Below, piece by piece: positions 50,557-59,521 of a DNA stretch of 64,000 nucleotides (position 1 is the stretch's first letter; the number at the start of each line of letters is the position of its first letter). Source of the stretch: SHAN690 sp023262195 (lineage in GTDB: Bacteria; Bacteroidota; Bacteroidia; Flavobacteriales_G; Salibacteraceae); NCBI GenBank assembly GCA_038142005.1, contig JAYQJE010000001.1:558001-622000 (forward strand), given 5' to 3'. The translations under genes and the position numbers were made by a program. The notes beneath the pieces are model-generated. The model ran no database searches. It had not been told where the DNA came from and saw only the letters and a program-made list of their open reading frames with translations.

Positions 50557-51525
50557 ATGAAATTAACATCGGTAAAGCAGGTTGCAATAATCGCTGGCAT
50601 TTGCAGTGCTGCAATTGGTTTCGGCATCATGTTGCTCGTTCGACTTTATTCATCAATAGTTGAGTCCCTCTGGTTCATCATCGCAACCCCTCTTTTATTC
50701 TTTATGTTCTCTTTCCTACTTGTCCTATGGGCCATTGACCGCTTTGTGTACGAAAAAATAAAGGTGATTTATCGCATTCTTCAAGGTCGCGGGAGCGAAA
50801 CTGCTAGCGACCGCCCATTGCTAGACGATGTTCAGAAACAAGCGGAAAATTGGACAGAAAATCGGCAAAGGGAAATCAAGACGCTTAAAAAATTGGCAGA
50901 TTTTAGAAGAGATTTTGTCGGGAACCTTGCCCACGAATTAAGGACGCCCATTTTTAGCATACAGGGGTATCTAGATACATTATTGGAGGGGGGACTCGAA
51001 GATTCAAAGATAAACTATGACTATCTGAGCAGGGCTGATAAAAACCTGCAACGACTGACAATTCTGGTCAATGAACTGAATGAAATATCCAATATGGAGG
51101 CTGGACGTGAAAAAATGAACATCATTAAAGTTAATATTGTCGAATTGGTGTCAGACGTCTTCTCTTTGTTGGAGCTTAGAGCCAATAGAAATGATATTAA
51201 ATTAACTTTTAGCAAAAAGTACGACAAACCTATTTGGGTAAATGTAGATCGGGATAAAATACTTCAAGTATTGACTAATTTGATCATGAATTCGATTCAT
51301 TACGGTGCAAAAAAGGGAGAATGCAAGTTCCGTTTCTCAGACATGCCTAAACATATTTTAGTGGAGGTTCAAGACGATGGAATTGGCATTGATGAAGAGC
51401 ATTTGCCTCGACTGTTTGAGCGGTTTTATGTTAAACACATCATTGAGAGCCACGGCCAAACAATTAATGTGCGCAGTGCAATAGGTGAAGGCACTACTTT
51501 TTCATTCACCTTGCCAAAGGCTTAA
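50557..51525 (+). CDS. PhoR-like sensor histidine kinase, missing the ATP-lid/G2 box
   Basis: 322 residues. Two N-terminal membrane helices (VAIIAGICSAAIGFGIMLLV; LWFIIATPLLFFMFSFLLVLW) with almost no periplasmic loop, as in PhoR. HisKA: DFVGNLAHELRTPIFSIQGYLD (H box). HATPase: N box TNLIMNSIHYG and G1 box VQDDGIGIDEEHLPRLFERFY are present, but FERFY runs directly into VKHIIESHGQTINVRSAIGEGTTFSF. The usual ~20 residues between, including the GTGLGL G2 box, are absent without any frameshift. Either a real in-frame deletion or an assembly loss. Partner of the adjacent PhoB-like regulator. Confidence 0.85.
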   Translation: MKLTSVKQVAIIAGICSAAIGFGIMLLVRLYSSIVESLWFIIATPLLFFMFSFLLVLWAIDRFVYEKIKVIYRILQGRGSETASDRPLLDDVQKQAENWTENRQREIKTLKKLADFRRDFVGNLAHELRTPIFSIQGYLDTLLEGGLEDSKINYDYLSRADKNLQRLTILVNELNEISNMEAGREKMNIIKVNIVELVSDVFSLLELRANRNDIKLTFSKKYDKPIWVNVDRDKILQVLTNLIMNSIHYGAKKGECKFRFSDMPKHILVEVQDDGIGIDEEHLPRLFERFYVKHIIESHGQTINVRSAIGEGTTFSFTLPKA

Positions 51526-51530
51526 TCCTC

Positions 51531-52517
51531 ATGGACAATTTCCGAACCAAGATTACCGCACCCCGTTATTCGTTTGATATTTCTCACGATACGGAAGTAA
51601 GCATGATTGGTTCTTGCTTTACTCAAAATATTGGGGCTTCGCTCTCTGATACAAAATTTAAGGTTGAGGTAAATCCGTTTGGCATACTATTCAACCCATT
51701 CTCCATCATGAATGCGTTGGAGCGAATGCTCAATAACCGGCCATATACAGAGGCTGAGCTATTGAAGGCCAGTCAATATTTTGTAAGCCTTGATCACCAT
51801 GGCGATTTTAAAAATCTGGAGGCGGATGCCGCATTAAGTAAAATCAATGAACGTTTGGAACGGGGCCGAAAGCACTTATTGGAGTCTGACGTGGTTTTCA
51901 TAACTTTAGGTAGTGCTTGGGTTTATCGACACATCGAACTCGATCACATCGTGGCCAACTGCCATAAAATTCCAAATAAGGAATTCAAAAAACAGCTGTT
52001 GAGCTATCAGGATGTTCACCTCATCCTGCGCCACATATCGCAGTTTATGGCCTCTAAAAAAATCACAGCCAACATTGTCTTTACCATAAGTCCGATAAGG
52101 CATTGGAAGGATGGGCCTGTGGAAAACCAACGCAGCAAATCAATCTTACACGCAGCTACGCAGGCCGTAGTTGATGAATTTGAAAACTGTAATTACTTCC
52201 CCAGCTACGAGTTTATGATGGATGATCTGCGCGATTATCGATTCTACGAGCAAGACATGCTACACCCCACGGCTCAGGCCCTGGAATACATTTGGGAAAA
52301 GTTTCAAAAGAGCTTCTTTAGGGAAGAAACACAAGCCATTTGTAAAGAAGTAAAGGCCATTGTTGACGCGGCTGCGCATCGCCCGATGGATCCTGAAAGC
52401 AATTCGTTTCAACGCTTCGCTAAAAAGCAGTTGGATTTGATCGATCAAATCGGCAAAAAATACCCACCACTTGACTTAAAGGCGGAGCGACAACACTTTG
52501 AAGGATTCCTGCTCTAA
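51531..52517 (+). CDS. GSCFA-domain protein
   Basis: 328 residues. The domain-naming motif is present as SMIGSCFTQNIGASLS near residue 27, with NPFGILFNPFSIMNALE, VFITLGSAWVYRH, IVFTISPIRHWKDG and DMLHPTAQALEYIWEKF (a late His with an SGNH/GDSL-hydrolase-like look). The biochemical function of the family is not established. No signal peptide. It starts 5 bp after the PhoR-like gene and may be co-transcribed. The TAA overlaps the convergent glycosyltransferase stop by 4 bp. Confidence 0.88.
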   Translation: MDNFRTKITAPRYSFDISHDTEVSMIGSCFTQNIGASLSDTKFKVEVNPFGILFNPFSIMNALERMLNNRPYTEAELLKASQYFVSLDHHGDFKNLEADAALSKINERLERGRKHLLESDVVFITLGSAWVYRHIELDHIVANCHKIPNKEFKKQLLSYQDVHLILRHISQFMASKKITANIVFTISPIRHWKDGPVENQRSKSILHAATQAVVDEFENCNYFPSYEFMMDDLRDYRFYEQDMLHPTAQALEYIWEKFQKSFFREETQAICKEVKAIVDAAAHRPMDPESNSFQRFAKKQLDLIDQIGKKYPPLDLKAERQHFEGFLL

Positions 52518-53434
52518 CTTCCGTGTAGTTGTGCTAAATACTCCTGCTCTGTCTGCCCTGGCGTAGCGTGTAATTCTGCTTCAATCTCTAGCACGTGATA
52601 GTCCATGATGCTGCTATAGCCACTCCGAGAAATCACCTTTTTGGCTTGAGCTAACTCTTCTAAAAGCTCCGTATCATCAAGATGATTCACCACCCTTAAG
52701 TTATCGATCTGCTGGTCTCGCGGTTCATCTGGTTTGCCTTGAACAATTAATGCCGGTTTCCCACTTTCTATAAACCGCCTTGCTAATTCTGCTTCGAACA
52801 AACTCCGTTGAGGTTCAGGGCCACTGATGATGGCAATTGCGTCCCATTTTATTGGCCTCTTTACTAAGGGCACTTCAAATCGACTCAAGGGACCGATATA
52901 TCGGGCGTTTATAGGTAATCGATATGGGTGTGATAAATCTCCCGCGAGTCCAGGAGCCTTTTCATAATCTGGAATCCAGACTTCATCATAGCGGCTCATT
53001 ATCCATCGGTTGAGCCAATTAATCAAGCCTTGAAACACAGGACTAATGATTTGAACTTGATGGGTCATAAAAATGGATTTAGCCTTGCTCGTCCACAATC
53101 CAAAACGTGAATCGGATATCACTAAATCCACGTTACGTTGACGCACCTCACGCTGTAATGCCTTGTGTTCTTGCCAAATACTCCTAAGCAATAGCGGGCC
53201 GGTTATAAAAAAGTGCTTCGGCATATTACCATCCTTAGGATAGGTGATTTCCATAAAAGGAATATCAATAAACTCAATCCCGTGAAATCTACTTTCGAGT
53301 ATTGCTCGCGGGCCTTTGTTGGCCGCCACTATCACATGATTCCCCAACTCGAGTTGTTGCTTTATAAGCGGTATACACCGTGTGGCGTGACCCAAACCCC
53401 AGTGCAGAGGTGCTATTAAAACGCATTTTGACAC
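52514..53434 (-). CDS. MurG-like / family 28-type glycosyltransferase
   Basis: 306 residues, GT-B fold pattern. N-terminal glycine motif APLHWGLGHATRCIPLIKQQL; C-terminal part VVNHLDDTELLEELAQAKKVISRSGYSS and TPGQTEQEYLAQL, the nucleotide-sugar loop seen in UDP-GlcNAc-type transferases. No signal peptide or membrane helix. The donor and acceptor are unknown, and it is not MurG itself given the lack of the peptidoglycan gene context. Divergent from trmB by 54 bp. Confidence 0.8.
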   Translation of the reverse strand: MSKCVLIAPLHWGLGHATRCIPLIKQQLELGNHVIVAANKGPRAILESRFHGIEFIDIPFMEITYPKDGNMPKHFFITGPLLLRSIWQEHKALQREVRQRNVDLVISDSRFGLWTSKAKSIFMTHQVQIISPVFQGLINWLNRWIMSRYDEVWIPDYEKAPGLAGDLSHPYRLPINARYIGPLSRFEVPLVKRPIKWDAIAIISGPEPQRSLFEAELARRFIESGKPALIVQGKPDEPRDQQIDNLRVVNHLDDTELLEELAQAKKVISRSGYSSIMDYHVLEIEAELHATPGQTEQEYLAQLHGS

Positions 53435-53488
53435 TGCTTCAAAAGAAAGAAATCAATCCACACCTTTGCGCGGATTCATTTGGCATCT

Positions 53489-54196
53489 ATGGGAAAAAAC
53501 AAACTCAAGAAATTCGCTCAAAACAAGACGTTCACGCATGTAATTCAGCCCAAAAATGAGGAGGTATTACATCGAGACTACCGATTGAAAGGCAAATGGA
53601 GTGAAGAGTTTGGAAACCATAACCCTATCGTATTGGAATTGGCCTGTGGCAAAGGCGAGTACTCCGTAGGAATGGCAGAAATCTACCCCGACAAGAACTT
53701 TATCGGCATGGACATCAAAGGCGCACGAATCTTCTCTGGAGCCAAAGAAGTAGCTGAAAAGGGACTTCAAACTGTGCGCTTCATTCGCACAAAAATCGAC
53801 TTTATCGAATCGTTCTTTGCTGAAAACGAAGTGAGTGAAATCTGGATTCTTTTCGCAGATCCTCAAATGCAAAAACCAAGAAAAAGATTGACCAGCAGTC
53901 TGTTCCTTAATCGCTATAAAACCATTTTAAAGCCAAATGGATTGCTCAACCTAAAGTCAGACAGCGATGAACTTTATGCGTTTACCCGAAACGAATCCAT
54001 TCCGCAGTTTAACCAAGAAAACGGGGGCAGCTCTTTTCAAAAAATATCCGATACTGACACCCTTTACGAATCAGGCATCAACGCCTTTGATCAGACCATG
54101 CAAGATGTGCTCAACATACGTACATTCTATGAACAGATGTGGCTCGAACAAGGCAAGATAATCAAGTTTTTGAGCTATCGATACAACCCCTCTTAG
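53489..54196 (+). CDS. trmB: tRNA (guanine-N7-)-methyltransferase
   Basis: ~235 residues from ATG 53489 (MGKNKLKKFAQNKTF); the frame opens three codons earlier at TTG. SAM-binding motif I is VLELACGKGEYSVGMA, then FIGMDIKGARIFSGAKEV. The catalytic region reads ILFADPQMQKPRKRLTSSLFL, corresponding to the usual FPDPWPK..H..RR, in a Bacteroidota form with Ala and Gln-Met substitutions. It forms m7G46 in tRNA. The 177-bp region after its stop, before the convergent DUF5916 gene, holds nothing I can recognise. Confidence 0.92.
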   Translation: MGKNKLKKFAQNKTFTHVIQPKNEEVLHRDYRLKGKWSEEFGNHNPIVLELACGKGEYSVGMAEIYPDKNFIGMDIKGARIFSGAKEVAEKGLQTVRFIRTKIDFIESFFAENEVSEIWILFADPQMQKPRKRLTSSLFLNRYKTILKPNGLLNLKSDSDELYAFTRNESIPQFNQENGGSSFQKISDTDTLYESGINAFDQTMQDVLNIRTFYEQMWLEQGKIIKFLSYRYNPS

Positions 54197-54373
54197 GTGC
54201 TAACCCAAATTGACCGAGACACAACCAACCCGTGTCTTCTCATTTTATATTTTCCCAGAATTGATTGTTATATGCACATTGTGTGTAGTCTGAAATCGAT
54301 AAAATCAGTACTACTGTAGTAGTTGATAAGGTTGTCATTTTGAATTAATTAGCTAACACAATATTAGTATTCA

Positions 54374-56803
54374 CTAATTGCCTGCTCGATCTCGCTTTGA
54401 AAGCCTATTCTTTGCGGTCACATAATCCAAGAAGTACGTGAACCTTAGCGATACGTTGTTTTGCACTGGAGAATCAAAGGTACCATCAAGATTCTGATAA
54501 TAAGATTGACCCACGGTGTTATCCACAGCAGCTACGGCCTGCCGATAGAGCAAGACTAATTCGCTTCCTGGAGCAAACCACCAAGAGTATTGCAAGTCGA
54601 TGTTAAACGCATTGAAATTCAAGTCATTCACGCCTGTTAAATCTGTCGCGGTCAAGTCGCCATCGAGTTCCAACAAATAGAAATCAAGGTAATCTACATC
54701 CGTGTAGGTATGCCGCAATACAAGTGAGAGCGATGAGGTGGGAGAAAAGACATATTGAGCGTCTATAGAATTAGTAACAGTGACCGTGTTTCTTCTTCCA
54801 AAATGGATGTTGTTTGGATCGTTATCAGGGACAAAACCATAGTCATCATTCGCATCAACGATTCTAAATAAAGGGATGGCGAAAAAGTGGTCTCCCAGTC
54901 GTATTCGCGGTTCCACTTCAAAGGTTGTTTCCGTTTTTCCCAACCGATTCCACCAGAAATAGGTGCCACGAGCATCAATGGCTAAAACCCGTCTATAGTC
55001 CGAAGAAATAAAGCCGCCCACACTCCGCTGTGCTGGACTTTTAAACCAACGCCCTGGTTCGCGCGGCTCGAAATAATTGAAGACATCGTTGGGCGTCATG
55101 GCTGCATTCATCCCGAAAGCGAAAAAGCTTCGAGTCAGAAAAATCCACGGTACGAAAGCACCGTTTCCTCATAGCGATAAGGGTTGTAGAGAAACTGATA
55201 CCAAGCCGTAAAATCGTGGGAGAACTTATTGAATGGTCCCACAGGTCGCACCGTTCTGTATCCAAATTCGGCACGATAGTTTATCACGTTATTCCTTTGC
55301 TGAAAACCTAAATCATTGATGTTATAATCATCGGTTTGGAGACTCGCTTGTCCGGCCCATCTCCAGTTGCCGCCTACATCAGCCAATCGAAGATTGGAGC
55401 TGTAACCTGTTTCAATAGAATCTCCTTCGAATACGGCACTCTGGTTGCCACCAACATCGAGCAGGTAGTCTCCAGACTTTGAATAAAAAGAACCGAACAA
55501 GCCTGTCACATTTGCATCTCGACTGGCTCCTTTTCGCAGCACATTGGTATTCACCAAACTCACCGAACTATTGCGATTAAACCGCTGATCAAACACCAAT
55601 ACATTGTAGTTGGTCAATGGCTCTGTGAGCACTTGAGTTTCCACTCCATTTTCTGTACGCGTAGAGAAATTGTCGGCCGTTACAGCATTAAGCACCCCAA
55701 TTCCAAGGTTCTTTCTCGTGCGTCCAGAAATTTTTGTGGCGTTTAATAATCGGGTAAACTCCTGTCGAATTTCTACGCTATCGTTGCTGTTAAGATCAAT
55801 CCCTTGTATGTTTTTTGGTTCACCCCCAATTCTCCTTGTGTATAACAAGTTGCCGATGTTAAACAGCTCCGTGCCTTCCGTAAAAAATTGTCGATTCTCC
55901 TCGAATTGATTTTCGAAAGGACTAAGGTTTAAAAACTGCTGATCAAACGCCACCTGCCCAAAATCCGGGATCACTGTCATATCCAGCGTAAAACTCTCAT
56001 TGAGCCCATACTTTAAATCGAGTCCAGCATTCAGATCGTAGGTGGTTTTTCCGTCAAAATCGTCAATGTAGCCAGAAACGTAGGGCATTACTGATAATCG
56101 GATGGGTGGATCGATATCGGTCATTCCCTGTGAGCAAACCGCATTGATATTCCAACCGATTTCCAGAGGCTAGATCAAGAAAATTCCAGCTCAGCGTTTT
56201 GCGTGTTCTCCGGATATTTCGTATAAAGTTTAATCCCCAGTCGGCCACTGGTGTTTCTGGAAAACGCAAGGCGATGTAGGGAATTTCTGCCTCCATCACC
56301 CAGCCATGATCGGTAATCTTCACCTCACTCTTCCAAACCGAGTTTAGGCTAAAGTCGTCACCATTGACCGTTGTTCGGGCATCGCTTTGAGTGCCCGCGG
56401 CTGTAACCCAAAAATTGAAATCGCTATGCCCGTCATTGTAAGGATTGATGAAGAATCCGAGCCAGTCGCAGTTTTCGTTGTATACATCCCTGCGGGTAAT
56501 CTGCGTTAATATGCTGTCTGGATTGGGGTCTTTCATTAATGCTCCGATATACACCGCATTATCGGTGTAGAGCACTTTGATTTCCGTTTCGAAACCTGGA
56601 ATTTCTGGGTCTCCGTTTTCCGGCTCAAACATCACAAAGTCTTTTGCGACTGGTGCAGAAGCCCAAGCCGCATCATTGAGCACACCATCGATTTCAATCT
56701 CGCCATTAGCTCTGGTAGCTGGAATAGATTTTCGTTCAACTTGCCCAAAAAGTGCTTGGTTTAGCACCAACAAACAAAGAAATACGATGCTTTTTTGAAG
56801 CAT
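54374..56803 (-). CDS. DUF5916-domain outer-membrane protein with CBM9-like N-terminus (two frameshifts)
   Basis: ~810 residues. A signal peptide (SIVFLCLLVLNQALFGQ) leads into a CBM9-like domain (EIDGVLNDAAWASAPVAKDF, VLYTDNAVYIGALMKDPNP, WVTAAGTQSDA). The DUF5916 barrel region has GLDLKYGLNESFTLDMTVIPDFGQV, ENRQFFTEGTELFN, RRIGGEP and ends RLSKRDRAGN. A gained base in G3 (56126-56128, C on plus) and a lost base near 55139-55143 break the frame. The family is widespread in Bacteroidota outer membranes and of unknown function; carbohydrate binding is only an inference from the N-terminal fold. Confidence 0.85.
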
Positions 56804-56827
56804 CGGGCGAATGTATTGCCTTGATAA

Positions 56828-57214
56828 ATGTCTCTACACACATTTGTGATTATTAGGGATTATTTTGATCATTTTGCAAACGTGAATAACGATTTCTTCG
56901 ACCAAGTTTATCAAGTGGTGCGACTAATCCCTCCAGGGAGGGTGACGAGCTACGGTGCTATCGGGAAATACCTTGGGGCAGCACGCTCAGCACGCATGGT
57001 GGGCTGGGCAATGAATAATGCCCATGGACAAAAACTATCTGTGCCTGCACACCGCGTGGTCAATCGACAAGGACTCCTTACAGGAAAAATGCATTTCGAA
57101 ACGCCTGTTCAAATGGCGGAGCTGCTTGAGGCGGAGGGGGTTCGGGTGAAAAATGATCAGATCGTTGATTTTCAATCCGTGTTTTGGGATCCTGTGATTG
57201 AGCTTGAACTGTGA
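56828..57214 (+). CDS. Alkyltransferase-like (ATL/MGMT-family) protein with Ala in place of the active-site Cys
   Basis: 128 residues at most; GTG 56882 may be the real start since homology begins at NNDFFDQVYQVVRLIPPGRVTSYGAI. The MGMT DNA-binding core is present (YLGAARSARMVGWAMNN). The active-site motif PCHRV is replaced by SVPAHRVVNRQG, so it cannot accept alkyl groups. ATL proteins bind O6-alkylguanine and recruit nucleotide excision repair. The TGA abuts the convergent glycosyltransferase's stop with no gap. Confidence 0.85.
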   Translation: MSLHTFVIIRDYFDHFANVNNDFFDQVYQVVRLIPPGRVTSYGAIGKYLGAARSARMVGWAMNNAHGQKLSVPAHRVVNRQGLLTGKMHFETPVQMAELLEAEGVRVKNDQIVDFQSVFWDPVIELEL

Positions 57215-58189
57215 TTAACGCGTTAACGCATTAACTAAATCCTGCAAATCAATATTAAAAACACACCCATCCACATAACCTCGATTGCCAAGCTTACTCG
57301 TAGGTCGTTTTTTACATTCTGCTTCTATCATTTGAGAGCCCTCTCCGGGCTGCCATGGGGCAAAACCAAGTTGGGGCGTAGTAGCAAACCAAAGTGAAAT
57401 CACCTTCTTTTTTAATGCCGATGCGATGTGCATCATCCCGGTGTCGTGGGTTATAACACATTCCGCTTGAGCTATAATACTCGCGCTTTGGCCAATCGAA
57501 TAAGCACCACAAGCATTGTAAACGTTTTGGCCACACTGTTTGACAATTTCGGCCCCTCTCTCTTGGTCTTCTTTGCCCCCGACCAATACCAATGGACGAT
57601 CAATTTTCTGACAGAGTGCCACGATTTTATCCTTGGGTAAAATCTTGCCTTTCATTTTTCCTCCAATAGCATAAACCAGATAACCAGACCGGAAAGCGGC
57701 TGGCAATGTCGAACCTGCGACCTTATCATTTTCAGCAAGGAAAAAATCCAAACCTTTGCCGTCATCCTCAATACCGAGTGCGGCAACCGCATCAAAACAT
57801 CGGGTAACAAAATGCCCAATGGGTAGCATTTCTCGCTTTGTATTGACATAAATCCACTTGGCAAGATTTCGTTTATCCACCGTGAAATTTAGCGCCTTCA
57901 CCATCCGCTTCACTTGGCCAGATCGAAGATTATTATGCAGGTCTACTATGTAATCATAGCGCGTTGAAGCAAGTAAGTCCTTCTGTTCAAATACGCTCTT
58001 CTCGATGGTGATTACTCGGTTTAAGTTCGGGTTTGATTCCAATATAGCCGCGTAACCAGATTTAGTGATATAATCGATCTCTACTTCACCCTCCAACTGC
58101 TGTTTAAGTGCCCTGATGATGGGCGTGGTGAGCACAATGTCCCCAATGGAACTAAATCGAATTATGAGTATGCGGGTTGGCTCAGCCAT
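57215..58189 (-). CDS. Family 9 glycosyltransferase (heptosyltransferase-like)
   Basis: 324 residues. GT9 signatures: ILIIRFSSIGDIVLTTPIIRALK (N-terminal), DYIVDLHNNLRSGQVKRM, and in the C-terminal domain PLVLVGGKEDQERGAEIV and AECVITHDTGMMHIASALKKKVISLWFATTP. Enzymes of this family build LPS inner core or related surface glycans. kdsB and lgt elsewhere in the window are consistent with an LPS-type envelope. Divergent from the GxxExxY gene. Confidence 0.9.
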   Translation of the reverse strand: MAEPTRILIIRFSSIGDIVLTTPIIRALKQQLEGEVEIDYITKSGYAAILESNPNLNRVITIEKSVFEQKDLLASTRYDYIVDLHNNLRSGQVKRMVKALNFTVDKRNLAKWIYVNTKREMLPIGHFVTRCFDAVAALGIEDDGKGLDFFLAENDKVAGSTLPAAFRSGYLVYAIGGKMKGKILPKDKIVALCQKIDRPLVLVGGKEDQERGAEIVKQCGQNVYNACGAYSIGQSASIIAQAECVITHDTGMMHIASALKKKVISLWFATTPQLGFAPWQPGEGSQMIEAECKKRPTSKLGNRGYVDGCVFNIDLQDLVNALTR

Positions 58190-58296
58190 TTGCCACTAAT
58201 TGGCACGAATTTTCGCCAATGGATTAAATGATATTTCACTCACCATAGGTCTGCTTATTGATAAATGTAATTCTTGGCAACGCTACTTTCGTCCGA

Positions 58297-58673
58297 ATGA
58301 CCAATTATTTTCAAGCAGGAAGTTTATGACATAATTGGTGCGTGCATGGATGTTCCATAATGAGCTTGGGCATGGCTTCTTAGAAGTGGTTTATGGTGAT
58401 GCGCTAATGATAGAATTTGAAAAAAGAGGGATACCGTTCAACCGAGAACAGAAATTCGAAATTGGTTACAAAGGCCAAGTATTAGCACATCAACACTATA
58501 CCGACTTTGTGGTATTCGACAAAATCATTCTAGAGTTGAAGGCTGCGTCATATATCGTTGATGAACACATTGCCCAAACTCTTAATTATGTGAAGGCTTC
58601 CAATCTTCAGCTCGGACTAATCGTCAATTTCGGCCGTGAAAAAATGGAGTATAAAAGGCTAATCTATTCTTAA
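58297..58673 (+). CDS. GxxExxY protein, PD-(D/E)XK nuclease-like (two frameshifts near start)
   Basis: ~124 residues. From ATG 58297, removing one T from T4 58308-58311 and one C from CC 58355-58356 gives MTNYFKQEVYDIIGACMDV and HNELGHGFLEVVYGDALMIE, which contains the family's G-F-L-E-V-V-Y motif. Later HQHYTDFVVFDKIILELKA has the D...ELK (PD-(D/E)XK-like) residues, and QTLNYVKASNLQLGLIVNFG is conserved. These small proteins are common in Bacteroidota; the function is unproven, a nuclease or DNA-repair role is suggested by fold. TatD follows in the same orientation. Confidence 0.82.
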
Positions 58674-58720
58674 AGACTTGACTATTCGCGTGCATTCATG
58701 ACATTCGCGGTATACTCGTT

Positions 58721-59521
58721 ATGTTAATCGATTCACATACCCATATTTATCACGAAAACTTCGAGGAAGATTTTGATGAAATGATTGCGCGCGCACAAAG
58801 CGGAGGAGTAGGTTATTTCTTGATGCCTGCCATTGATTCAGAATACCATGAAGCCATGCATGGTGCAGCAGAGCGGCTTGAGCAAGCCACACCCATGATG
58901 GGCGTACATCCGTGTTCAATAAAATCAAATTTTCAAGAAGAACTCGATATCGCGAAAGGATACCTTTTCGAGAATCCAGAAAAATATTGTGCCGTAGGGG
59001 AAATCGGAATTGACCTTTACTGGGATAAGACCACGTTTGACATCCAAATTGAAGCTTTCGAAACGCAAATTGAATGGGCCAAACAACTGGGCAAACCTAT
59101 TGTAATTCATGTGCGGGATGCCTTTGACGAAACCTTGAAAGTCATCGATCGGCTAAACGATGACAACCTCACTGGTGTGTTTCATTGCTTTACCGGAACC
59201 AAAGAACAAGCGGAGCATATCATCAACTATGGTGGGTTTAAGTTGGGTATTGGAGGTGTGGTCACTTTTAAGAATGGTAAAATCGATCAATTCATTAGCG
59301 AGATTGGATTGGACCACCTCATTCTGGAAACGGACGCACCATATCTGGCTCCCAAACCGCATCGGGGAAAAAGAAATGAGCCCGCTTACGTGGCTCTAGT
59401 CGCAGAAAAATTAGCATCTTGCTATGGTGTTTCAGTGCACGAAATCATTGAAACCACAACTGAAAACTGCAGAAACCTATTTAACCTTGAATTCCCATCC
59501 TATGCGCAGTGTAATTGGTAG
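58721..59521 (+). CDS. TatD-family metal-dependent hydrolase (DNase)
   Basis: 266 residues. Metal ligands: LIDSHTHIYHENF (HXH), VGEIGIDLYWDK (Glu), KPIVIHVRDAFDE (His), GVFHCFTGTKEQAEHI (His) and LILETDAPYLAPKPHRGKRNEP (Asp). Members are TIM-barrel 3'-5' exonucleases/deoxyribonucleases. The stop overlaps the next gene's start by 20 bp. Intact, with usual length. Confidence 0.93.
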   Translation: MLIDSHTHIYHENFEEDFDEMIARAQSGGVGYFLMPAIDSEYHEAMHGAAERLEQATPMMGVHPCSIKSNFQEELDIAKGYLFENPEKYCAVGEIGIDLYWDKTTFDIQIEAFETQIEWAKQLGKPIVIHVRDAFDETLKVIDRLNDDNLTGVFHCFTGTKEQAEHIINYGGFKLGIGGVVTFKNGKIDQFISEIGLDHLILETDAPYLAPKPHRGKRNEPAYVALVAEKLASCYGVSVHEIIETTTENCRNLFNLEFPSYAQCNW

